NCBI RefSeq assembly: GCF_000014005.1
Contig: NC_008009.1
Span: 1,364,001 to 1,428,000, forward strand
Source: Candidatus Koribacter versatilis Ellin345
GTDB lineage: Bacteria; Acidobacteriota; Terriglobia; Terriglobales; Acidobacteriaceae
Length of the DNA: 64,000 bases
Direction: 5' to 3'
Positions 52,429 through 59,781 of this stretch are shown piece after piece (position 1 is the first letter of the stretch; the number at the start of each line of letters is the position of its first letter). A program made the position numbers and the translations under genes. The notes below the pieces were generated by a model, which saw only the letters and a list, made by a program, of their open reading frames with translations, was not told where the DNA came from and did no database searches.

Positions 52429-52890
52429 TCAACGGTTGTAGCGTTGTCGGAGTGATGCTGTTAATTGGCGCAGAGTATCCTCCGATTCCCCCTTCATTTT
52501 TCTCAAGGCGTAGATGTAAGCATCCACAATGGGTATCCGGCGGTTGCTGCTGTCTGCATAAAAAGCGTCAATTTGCTCGACAATATCGGAGAACCTGAAG
52601 CCGGAGATCATAAGCCGTTCCGATTGTTTCTGTAGAGTGGGTAACGGCACAGATCCCGGTAACTCCGCTTCTCGACGCATCAGCATGAGCCCCTCTTCCA
52701 CGCCATTCAAAAATGTGATCCGCGATTGTCTGTCCAACGACCGCCACGTCCGACCATTGGACCACGAATAAGTGACAGCATTATCGACGTCAGCTGTCGT
52801 GCTCATTTCATCTTCGCGTTCCTGCCCAACCGTAACCATGGATATTGCCATTACGCAGAGTGTGATCAGAATCGTTCTGCCTATCGACAT
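52429..52890 (-). CDS. Secreted island protein of unknown function
   Basis: The 153-residue protein starts with a signal peptide (TILITLCVMAISMVTVG). The mature part is helical (WRSLDRQSRITFLNGVEEGLMLM; FRFSDIVEQIDAFYADSSNRRIPIVDAYIYALRKMKGE, split here). I do not recognise the family. The ATG at 52890 starts the signal sequence; the frame is open further up. It is convergent with the putative effector gene at 51548-52390 with 38 bases between the stops. Confidence 0.6.
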   Translation of the reverse strand: MSIGRTILITLCVMAISMVTVGQEREDEMSTTADVDNAVTYSWSNGRTWRSLDRQSRITFLNGVEEGLMLMRREAELPGSVPLPTLQKQSERLMISGFRFSDIVEQIDAFYADSSNRRIPIVDAYIYALRKMKGESEDTLRQLTASLRQRYNR

Positions 52891-53043
52891 ACCTGCCTCG
52901 CTGGCTCGGGAATATAGCATTGTTCGCGTCATCCCTGAAGGAGCGAACCAGCATCTGCCAAGCGATGATTGGATTGGGGATGAGGATGGGCCGGGGGCTC
53001 CCTGCCGTCATGGGTCGGCCCGGAAAAGAGACTCCTTTTTGGC

Positions 53044-53652
53044 CTAGGGAGCCAGACAGCCAAGAGTCATGCATACGCGATACACATCCGCTTTCGAACG
53101 ACCAAGCTCTGTAGCGATATCCCCGTAACTCTGACCGTCATCGCGCAGTTTGCGGATTTGATTAGCATCCGGATCGCCAGCACGGTTTACCTTCGGACGG
53201 CCACCAACTCTTCCTTGAGCCTTCGCTCGCTGCAATCCTGCTAAGACACGTTCCGAAAGTCGGACGCGTTCCTGCTTTGCGAGGGCTGCGAGAATTCCTA
53301 TGATCGCATCTCGGAAGATGCCAGTGCCGTCCAGATATTGCTCTGTGAAGCTCTTGAACGCCACGCCAGAGGCTGTGAGCCGTTGCAGATGCGTCAGCGT
53401 TTCCAGCGTCCCTTCGCGGCTGAATCTGTCGAGCGACCAGAACAAAACGCAGTCAAACTCCCGGCGAGACGCCGCTGCAAACATCGCTTGGAACTGCTCC
53501 CGATCTCCCCGCTTGCCGCTCGCTCGGTCAATGTACTCAGTGGTAATTGGCCAATCCTGCTTTCGACAGTAGTCGCGCAATTGGCGCAACTGATTCTCTG
53601 TGTCCTGCCCTTTGTCCTTAGTGCTCACTCTGGCGTAAATCGCAACTTGCAT
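53044..53652 (-). CDS. Serine recombinase (resolvase/invertase family)
   Basis: The 202-residue protein has the resolvase catalytic domain: AIYARVSTKDK with the nucleophilic Ser at residue 10, GDREQFQAMFAAASRREFDCVLFWSLDRFSREG, and TEQYLDGTGIFRDAIIGILAALAKQER. A C-terminal HTH follows (DANQIRKLRDDGQSYGDIATELGRSKADVYR). Such enzymes resolve or invert DNA at short sites. Having both a serine resolvase and a tyrosine integrase is typical of plasmid-derived islands. GGAGGG lies 5 bases upstream of the ATG at 53652. Confidence 0.94.
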   Translation of the reverse strand: MQVAIYARVSTKDKGQDTENQLRQLRDYCRKQDWPITTEYIDRASGKRGDREQFQAMFAAASRREFDCVLFWSLDRFSREGTLETLTHLQRLTASGVAFKSFTEQYLDGTGIFRDAIIGILAALAKQERVRLSERVLAGLQRAKAQGRVGGRPKVNRAGDPDANQIRKLRDDGQSYGDIATELGRSKADVYRVCMTLGCLAP

Positions 53653-53931
53653 ATTCCCTCCGAACATGACGAATCATCCCATTCGAAGAGTCAGAGTGCA
53701 AGGAAATTGTTTCAGAAAACTAATATTTTATGGAACATTTTGTGCACGGTTATAACTCTTGAAGAATCAGCATCAGGAACCATCTATTTGTCTAGGGGTT
53801 TTTTGGAACGCCGTTGACCTGTGGCCGAAACGGATTGGATCGCGGGACGGTCGATTTTGCGCTGGATCACCGTAACGGTTGACTGGTTTGCGAGATTTCT
53901 CGATGAGCCTAAATAAGCTCAAGGATTGATT

Positions 53932-54942
53932 CTATTTACCGACAGCCTTCTTTCTTGCTGCGCTGCCCCAGTAATAGGCGTCATAAAAGGCGGAATACTG
54001 AGTATATGGGTTCGCAAGTCGCGCAAACTGCTCACATGTGACGTATACATCGATCGGAGAAACGCTCGGGTTCAGCACAATACAGTTCGCTTGGTTGTTC
54101 GTGATGATAGGCAGCCCGCGATTCCACCATGCTTGATAGGCGAGGTGTTCGGAGCTTGCATTTCCGAATAACGTCAATGCTGGCTTTAGCACATCGAGAA
54201 ATTCCCAATCTCGTCCTGAATCCCGCCCATGATGAGGTGCAATTAGGACGTCAACGTCTCGTACCGCATCCCCATGATTTGCCAATATGTGTTCCCACGT
54301 CGCGTCTTCGGAGTCGCCTGCGAAAATGATCTTGTTATTTCCCGTTCGGTAGAGAAGGACGTAGGAGCAATCATTAAACTCTTTATCCTCACATGCCTGT
54401 GTAACCAAACCGGACGTGGGTGCCAGTATCGTTAATCCGTCGCCACCTTGGCCCCCACCCTCTGCTTGGTTGTAGTACTGGCCCGCCGTTCCAGAGAACA
54501 AGGTGAGTCTTTTGGGGTCGTGCTCGGGTTTCCCGTCTCTCAATAGGGTATAGAAGTTCCAATCGTCCTCGTCGTATGGACTACCGTCCTCGAAGTTCAT
54601 CTCTTTGTTATTGTCGTGATCCCAAAAATTGAGGGGAGAGAACGCGTCAAAAACTGACTTGATCCCGTCCATGTGATCCATGTCCGGATGGGTGATGATG
54701 AACCGAAAAATAGACGCGATCTCTCGCTGCTTCAAATAGGAGACAGGATTCACCGGGAAGAGCTTCTGTCTGAAATCACCATTCACGCCCTTTTGCAAAT
54801 CCGCAGCCGCCTTGATTATCTGCTCCTTCAGTTCCTCAGTCGGGCTGGCATTACAAACGTCGATCATCGTAACTCGGCCAGAGTTGTGTTGGATGATCGA
54901 ACAGTCACCATTTTTCACATTCAGAAAGTGAACGGTTGCCAT
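53932..54942 (-). CDS. MBL-fold hydrolase (ComEC-type beta-lactamase domain)
   Basis: The 336-residue protein is a stand-alone metallo-beta-lactamase-fold protein of the ComEC/late-competence type. Metal motif HPDMDH at residues 85-90 (H-x-D-x-D-H), then FAGDSED and IAPHHGRDSG. The N-terminus (MATVHFLNVKNGDCSIIQ) is the beta-strand start of these domains (HFLNVGQGDs...). It has no membrane part of its own; instead a membrane protein gene ends 7 bases upstream. The two are probably one functional unit, either a nuclease- or phosphodiesterase-type effector tied to a membrane anchor, or a cyclic-nucleotide-degrading pair. Confidence 0.8.
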   Translation of the reverse strand: MATVHFLNVKNGDCSIIQHNSGRVTMIDVCNASPTEELKEQIIKAAADLQKGVNGDFRQKLFPVNPVSYLKQREIASIFRFIITHPDMDHMDGIKSVFDAFSPLNFWDHDNNKEMNFEDGSPYDEDDWNFYTLLRDGKPEHDPKRLTLFSGTAGQYYNQAEGGGQGGDGLTILAPTSGLVTQACEDKEFNDCSYVLLYRTGNNKIIFAGDSEDATWEHILANHGDAVRDVDVLIAPHHGRDSGRDWEFLDVLKPALTLFGNASSEHLAYQAWWNRGLPIITNNQANCIVLNPSVSPIDVYVTCEQFARLANPYTQYSAFYDAYYWGSAARKKAVGK

Positions 54943-54949
54943 GCGGGTT

Positions 54950-55624
54950 TTAACCTCCAAGCGGCAATTCTGCGTAACGAAGCAGGAGTTCGTAGGAATA
55001 CTGTCGGAAGAATTTAAGATAGCGATAGAAGAGCGCTATCCCGCAAAACGCGGCGGCGAGTGCCCAATGCCACTGAAGGGTCGGATTACTTACCCGTTGC
55101 ACTGCAATTACGATCGCATCGAACAAAAGAGCGAATGCCATATTGCGAGCGAAGCCGTACTGGTTCCTGAATTCGTCGAGTCGCGCCTGAGCTTTGTCAT
55201 TTCTCGTTACCACAGCGTATGCATGTAAAAACAGGCCTTCTCCTTTTGCAGGGCCTTTTCGTCTGTCCGCAGCATCCCACACGCGTATCTGCGTTTCTTT
55301 CGGCAAAGGCCTGAAGTAGTTCGGGAATACGAGGGGACGTAATCCCTTGGTCTTGCCCTCTGCGAGAAGTAGGTCTGTGGGTCTGGTTAGGATTCGGCTC
55401 ACAACGAGTTGTTCAAGGATGAAGGACGAAAAATGCGCCACGATCTGACCGACAACGTATGAAAGGACAACGAGGAGGACGCCAAGCGCAACTCCGACCT
55501 GTGTACGCTCAAGGATATGGAGACCCGATACATAATCGAAAGCGGCTAGAACAGTAGCGCCGGAAGACAGGTAAGCGAAGAAGTCGTAAACGCTGAAGGG
55601 AATCTTATCCACGGAACAATACAA
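54950..55624 (-). CDS. Integral membrane protein paired with the MBL-fold protein
   Basis: The 224-residue protein has about four transmembrane segments: AYLSSGATVLAAFDYV, GVALGVLLVVLSYVVGQIV, FALLFDAIVIAVQ and WALAAAFCGIALFYRYLKFF, with a cytoplasmic loop of about 80 residues (PTDLLLAEGKTKGLRPLVFPNYFRPLPKET). No family recognised. The start is a TTG at 55624 or a GTG at 55612; neither has a strong ribosome site. It is upstream of, and probably co-transcribed with, the MBL gene. The unclear start and the small gap to the HTH gene (66 bases) are noted. Confidence 0.6.
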   Translation of the reverse strand: MYCSVDKIPFSVYDFFAYLSSGATVLAAFDYVSGLHILERTQVGVALGVLLVVLSYVVGQIVAHFSSFILEQLVVSRILTRPTDLLLAEGKTKGLRPLVFPNYFRPLPKETQIRVWDAADRRKGPAKGEGLFLHAYAVVTRNDKAQARLDEFRNQYGFARNMAFALLFDAIVIAVQRVSNPTLQWHWALAAAFCGIALFYRYLKFFRQYSYELLLRYAELPLGG

Positions 55625-55690
55625 TTACCGAGAGGAGCAGCAACTGTCAATGACAAGACGCGAGTGTTGAGTCCAAATCGCCCGGCCCAA

Positions 55691-55915
55691 TTACAGACCT
55701 TTTAAGAGCCGTGCCATGGTGGTATCCAATCCGCGAGCGATTATTTGCAACGTAATGAGTCCCGCCTCGCGTTTGCCACGTTCGATATCTGAGATGTGGC
55801 CGCGATTGATGTCGAGATACACAGCCATGTCCGTTTGAGTCCAGCCCTTCTGGATTCGCAGAGCACGAATCCGTTTCCCAACCGCCAGTAGCAGTGCGTG
55901 CTTGTCGCTGGACAC
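55691..55915 (-). CDS. XRE-family helix-turn-helix regulator
   Basis: The 74-residue protein is a single XRE domain: VGKRIRALRIQKGWTQTDMAVYLDINRGHISDIERGKREAGLITLQIIARGLDTTMARLL, split here into its two halves, with the usual recognition helix HISDIERG. Start is GTG at 55915. It is the only plain repressor in the island and the best candidate to bind the palindromes at 49656, 50101 and 50445. It diverges from the gene at 55988-56503, with 72 bases between. Confidence 0.88.
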   Translation of the reverse strand: MSSDKHALLLAVGKRIRALRIQKGWTQTDMAVYLDINRGHISDIERGKREAGLITLQIIARGLDTTMARLLKGL

Positions 55916-55987
55916 ACGCTCATGGTCGCCTTATCATCCCCGCCAGCGTGTCTGGTATGCCAGACAGTCAATATCGGAGAGTGCGAA

Positions 55988-56503
55988 GTGATAGAAAGCT
56001 CAGAGCTGCTCGTGCAGGCGCTTACTCTTGTTGCTTGCGAAGCTGTCGCCGCTAGGATTGTTGAAGCAGAACGGCACAAATCAGCTTCGCAGCGAGTTGC
56101 GCTTTTCAGGACAGGAAGAAGGCACATGTGTTTGCACCCAAGCTGCCGACACCCCGTTGTTGGCGAAGTGATATTTGGGCACTGCGAAAAGCATTTGGAC
56201 GACCGCGAGCGCCGTTGGGTTGCGGAGGACTTCGAGAACAACGGAAGGCCGCAATTGAAATCAGTTCACAGTGTCACGGTGGGACTCGACAGAATGCTTC
56301 AAGAAATCGATGACGAAAACATCAAGCTCTTCCAAGAGCTGAAGGACTCTGCTCTTGTCGAGGCGAACCGACTGCTGGATGAGAGACGAGTTCAAGAGTT
56401 GGAGCGGGAAAAATATCTTCCCGTATCACTTCGAAATCGAATCAAAGATGCCGAGGAAGCGATATTTCAGTCGCTGCGGTATTCGAGTGACACTGCGGAA
56501 TGA
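55988..56503 (+). CDS. Island protein with possible cysteine/histidine metal site
   Basis: The 171-residue protein has a putative metal site in RRHMCLHPSCRHPVVGEVIFGHCEKHLDDRE (C, H, C, H, H, C, H spread over 25 residues, shown in two parts). The C-terminal half is charged helix (LVEANRLLDERRVQELEREKY; VSLRNRIKDAEEAIFQSL). The start is GTG at 55988 with GGAGAG 7 bases before it. It is the last island gene before attR. No family recognised. Confidence 0.6.
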   Translation: MIESSELLVQALTLVACEAVAARIVEAERHKSASQRVALFRTGRRHMCLHPSCRHPVVGEVIFGHCEKHLDDRERRWVAEDFENNGRPQLKSVHSVTVGLDRMLQEIDDENIKLFQELKDSALVEANRLLDERRVQELEREKYLPVSLRNRIKDAEEAIFQSLRYSSDTAE

Positions 56504-56623
56504 TGGTGTTCGCGTCTTGGTATCAACTTTGGTAACAACCGTACTCAAATCTGCCCATTTGTGCGTATCGGCGATATCGGGAAACCGCTGATTCATGGGG
56601 TATTTAGCTAGTTGAACCGCAAC

Positions 56624-56660
56624 CGGCAGGTCACCAGTTCAAGTCTGGTCGTCGGCTCCA
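56624..56660. repeat. attR site (partial tRNA-Thr 3' end)
   Basis: An exact 37-base copy of 47060-47096. The sequence before it lacks the tRNA 5' half, so this is not a second tRNA gene. It marks the right end of the island. Confidence 0.95.
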
Positions 56661-56752
56661 GATTTCTCAACAACATAGCCCTGATTTGATCGCCGTGGCC
56701 TGCAATTTTGCGCACGGCGATTGATTTTGTCCGCAGAAGTTCTCGCGACGCT

Positions 56753-56786
56753 GCCATAAGTTGCAGACCGGTCTGCCACTTATGGC
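56753..56786. repeat. 34-base near-perfect palindrome after the toxin gene
   Basis: GCCATAAGTTGCAGACC and GGTCTGCCACTTATGGC are 17-base arms with one mismatch and no loop. There is no T tract, so it is not a normal terminator. A second inverted repeat, ATCGCCGTG with CACGGCGAT, is at 56689-56721. Both lie between attR and the 3' end of the DUF4157 gene. Confidence 0.7.
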
Positions 56787-56798
56787 GGAAGCGCCTGC

Positions 56799-59570
56799 TT
56801 ATTTCGTCGGCGGGTTTGGGTTCTCGGGTTTGTAAGGGCGACCGGTGTCGGTGCGGTCCCACTTGAACTTGACCTTGTCATAGCCGCGCTTCAGGTCCGA
56901 TATGTCCGACTCGCAGTTTGTACAGATGTCCCTCCCGAAGACCTCGACTTCCACGCTCTCTACTTGGTTTGTCCACCCTGCATCTTGACCCCGGAACCAG
57001 TCGATGAACTGTCGTTCGGCATGGGAGATATTGCTCTCGCGGAGAGGATCGCCCGAGTTCCACGCAACCACTTCCAGAGAGTCCGCGCCCTCTGCGGGTT
57101 GGATCACGAATCCTGAGGACTTCTGGCTTCCTTTCTTTGCACCGGCGTAGGAGGGCACGGTGACCTCCGGCAGCTGAGCAGCACGGGGATCCTTACCGCC
57201 AATTGCCTGGGCACGGGCTGGGTCCACCGGATCGAAACGCGTGTTCCTCAGTCCCTTGGTTATGACTTTGCCGCCTTTCATCTTGATCCTGGCTCGCATG
57301 CCGACATAAATGTCTTTTCCGGCGATATTTCGAACCCGCTCCTCGGAGGGAGACATGGGCCCGCTGCGGGTGACCGGCGGTGTCGTGTCTTTCGGAGGCT
57401 TCTTCTCGGGTGGAGGGACCTTCTTTCGTTTGTCCGGCTTGGTTTTGGTGTCGCCCGTCGCGTCATCTGACTTGCTTCCCTTGGTTTGTGCAGACGAATC
57501 GTCGAGGTCGTCTTTTGACGCCTTCGTGGGAGCGGTTTTGCCTTTGTCCTTCGTGGACACCATTTGTTTGTCTGTGGGCTTGTTGTCAGCAGCGGTTTTC
57601 TTTCCCTTTGGAGCACCTTTGGCGCTGCCCTTGCTGCCCAGCGCCGCATCGTCGTCTATGCCGGTGGTTCGCGTCGGAGGAGGCGTTTGCTTTTTCGCGG
57701 TGGCTGCCGCCGCATCTGCGTCGGCAACTTTTCCGCTCACATTGGGAGGATCCACAACTTTGGGCGCGGTCGTCGGCGTGGTTGGTGGATCCGGGACGAC
57801 GGTCTTTGCAGGAACTTTCGGAGGGGTCGGTGGGTCAGGAACGACCGTTTTTGCAGGAACTTTCGGAGTGACCGGGGGATCCACCTGCGTAGTGCCGGAG
57901 AGCCTCGGGGGCGTGCTGATCGTTGGATTTTCTCCAAGTTTTACCGGGTACGACGCCATGGTGACATTCACTAAGTCGACGAATGCCACGAGTCCCCCAA
58001 CCATTTCACCTGCGATTTGAGCCGATTCCAGCATTTTGGGATCGGTGAGTTTTCGATACTCGAACACCGACCAGTAAACCTCCTGGGACGGAGTTGCATT
58101 GCGGTCGGCTTTGACTGTGAGCTTCAACGTCCTCTCGAGCGACTGCAATTCGTTCTCGGCGTGTCCCGACTCTGGAGAAAACCACGACTTGCAGGGATCG
58201 TCATTGCTCGCCGTCGCCCTCGCGGTGGCAATTCCTCCTCGGTTGGGATCGCATTGCTTGTGCCGCTCGGCGTCCACCAGTTTCATCCACTCGAGGTATC
58301 GCTCAAGGACAGGGCCGCGGATCGCGCTGGGCATGTTTTCTGGTCTGATTCGTTGATCGAGGAGCTGGGTGACAAGTTCTCTCGCGAATTTCTGGTCAGC
58401 TTCAGACCAGCCCACCATCTCTGTGTCGAGATCCCCCAGGTTCAACTCCTTGCGTAGTTCGAACTCTTGTTTGACCGGATCAACCGGTGCTGGCGGGGCG
58501 ATCCCCAAGTCCTCGTCGCTCTTGCAGCCGCCCGGTCCACAAATGTTCGGGTCTTCATTGAGAGGCATCAATGTCATCGGCTTGGGCGGATGGATGGGCC
58601 GGGCCATGTTCATTTCCGGCATTTCGATCTCAACCACCTCGTGGAGCGCGGGTTTCACTTCTTTCAGATAGGCGTCTTTGGCTGCACCTTCGAAAAATGC
58701 CAGCTCACTGTTGACTTTCTCGCGCGCCTCCTGCGAGAGCTTTCCGTGACGACGGATGCGGGCAGACATCACCTGACCGCGATATTTTGCAGCGGAAACG
58801 TCGGTCTTCCATCGTTTGTCGGGGGAGCGGCGCAGGACCACGGAGCCCACGTTCTGCTGAACGACATGGGTCAACTCGTGGGCCATTAGAGTCCGGGCCT
58901 CCGGCCCATCCGACGAGGGCGCACGCCCGCTGAAGACGATGTCGCGCCCGACGGTGTAAGCCTTAGCATGCAGGGCTTCGGCTGATTCGGCCGCCTGCGC
59001 ATCTCGATGCACCCGTATGCGACTGAAATCGTAGCCAAAGCGCGGTTCAAAGAAGCTTCTAGTCTGCGGATCGAGCGGCTGGCCCGCCGACCGCAATACT
59101 TCGTGGACAATCGGCGGCGCAGCGGCGAGCCGAAGGCTTCCCGCCGCCGCGGGTTTCCTCTGCAGCTTCACAGGTTCCGGCTGCTGTTGGCCACGGCATT
59201 TCTCGCACGTCCCGCCGCACTCGCATTTCTTCTGCTCCGAGGAATGGGCTGCAGGAGAGGTCGGTGGGGCAGGGGATGGCGACTTCATTACAGCGTCCGC
59301 AGTGCGGTCAGCTTCGGCCTCGAGCGGATCGTCAACTTCTCCTACGTCGAGCTTTGCCTGGATCGGCAGGAGCGGCGAGAAATCTTCAGAATTGCTGCTG
59401 CCGTCGTCTTGTGCGCCGGAGAAAAGCCGCAGTCCCGCCAGGGAGAACGAATATTCGGCGCTGACGCCCTCTCTTTGAGTTTCCTGCGAGTAGTAATTCG
59501 TCGCTTTCTTTGCTGGAGTTGCGGCCTTGGTCGGGGCCGCCTCCTTCGTCAGTCGGGCGCGCGTGAGCAT
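56799..59570 (-). CDS. DUF4157 (eCIS-core) protein with C-terminal deaminase-like toxin domain
   Basis: The 923-residue protein is built like a delivered toxin. Residues 150-245 are a DUF4157 domain: FEPRFGYDFSRIRVHRD, then TLMAHELTHVVQQ with HELTH at 231-235, the metallopeptidase-like core that tags cargo for extracellular contractile injection systems. A CECGG-TCEKC cysteine cluster sits at 116-125. The middle is proline-, lysine- and threonine-rich with a 16-residue repeated unit (KVPAKTVVPDPPT, twice). The C-terminal domain has H-A-E-R-Q at 850 and C-T-N-C at 884-887, the H-x-E and C-x2-C of zinc deaminases. No signal peptide and no injection-system genes are seen here. Confidence 0.75.
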   Translation of the reverse strand: MLTRARLTKEAAPTKAATPAKKATNYYSQETQREGVSAEYSFSLAGLRLFSGAQDDGSSNSEDFSPLLPIQAKLDVGEVDDPLEAEADRTADAVMKSPSPAPPTSPAAHSSEQKKCECGGTCEKCRGQQQPEPVKLQRKPAAAGSLRLAAAPPIVHEVLRSAGQPLDPQTRSFFEPRFGYDFSRIRVHRDAQAAESAEALHAKAYTVGRDIVFSGRAPSSDGPEARTLMAHELTHVVQQNVGSVVLRRSPDKRWKTDVSAAKYRGQVMSARIRRHGKLSQEAREKVNSELAFFEGAAKDAYLKEVKPALHEVVEIEMPEMNMARPIHPPKPMTLMPLNEDPNICGPGGCKSDEDLGIAPPAPVDPVKQEFELRKELNLGDLDTEMVGWSEADQKFARELVTQLLDQRIRPENMPSAIRGPVLERYLEWMKLVDAERHKQCDPNRGGIATARATASNDDPCKSWFSPESGHAENELQSLERTLKLTVKADRNATPSQEVYWSVFEYRKLTDPKMLESAQIAGEMVGGLVAFVDLVNVTMASYPVKLGENPTISTPPRLSGTTQVDPPVTPKVPAKTVVPDPPTPPKVPAKTVVPDPPTTPTTAPKVVDPPNVSGKVADADAAAATAKKQTPPPTRTTGIDDDAALGSKGSAKGAPKGKKTAADNKPTDKQMVSTKDKGKTAPTKASKDDLDDSSAQTKGSKSDDATGDTKTKPDKRKKVPPPEKKPPKDTTPPVTRSGPMSPSEERVRNIAGKDIYVGMRARIKMKGGKVITKGLRNTRFDPVDPARAQAIGGKDPRAAQLPEVTVPSYAGAKKGSQKSSGFVIQPAEGADSLEVVAWNSGDPLRESNISHAERQFIDWFRGQDAGWTNQVESVEVEVFGRDICTNCESDISDLKRGYDKVKFKWDRTDTGRPYKPENPNPPTK

Positions 59571-59781
59571 CCGGTGTTAAGCAGTGCAACTTGATTTCCA
59601 TTCGTGGTCGAGGTTGGCGGCGGCGCTTTTGCCTTCCGGAATGCGGCAGCCGGGACCGGACGAACTGAAGGTTTTGGCAGATCACTGGTGGGCTCGTGCG
59701 GACGCTATCGTTGGTTCTGGCACCTTGGTAGGATGCTGCTGCAAAGTAAGTTGCGGAATCCAGAGTGCCCGAGGTCCGTGG

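Larger units (their letters stand above)
47060..56660. mobile_element. Integrated genomic island in tRNA-Thr (9.6 kb)
   Basis: The element is bounded by a 37-base exact direct repeat (47060-47096 and 56624-56660) made of the tRNA 3' half. A tyrosine integrase with fused HTH sits right at the left end, and a RepA-like ATPase follows. Cargo: two unknown proteins, a putative membrane protein, a serine recombinase, an MBL-fold/membrane pair, an XRE regulator and a further unknown. There are no phage structural, portal or terminase genes. It is best seen as a small integrative plasmid-like or phage-inducible-type island. Confidence 0.92.

Noticed and set aside
56624-56660. A second tRNA-Thr gene at the right end of the island
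   Set aside because: Only the 3' 37 bases are present. The preceding sequence has no D arm, anticodon or acceptor 5' strand.
47060-56660. Prophage
   Set aside because: No capsid, portal, terminase, tail or lysis gene is recognisable, although integrase and repressor-like genes are present. Named a genomic island instead.
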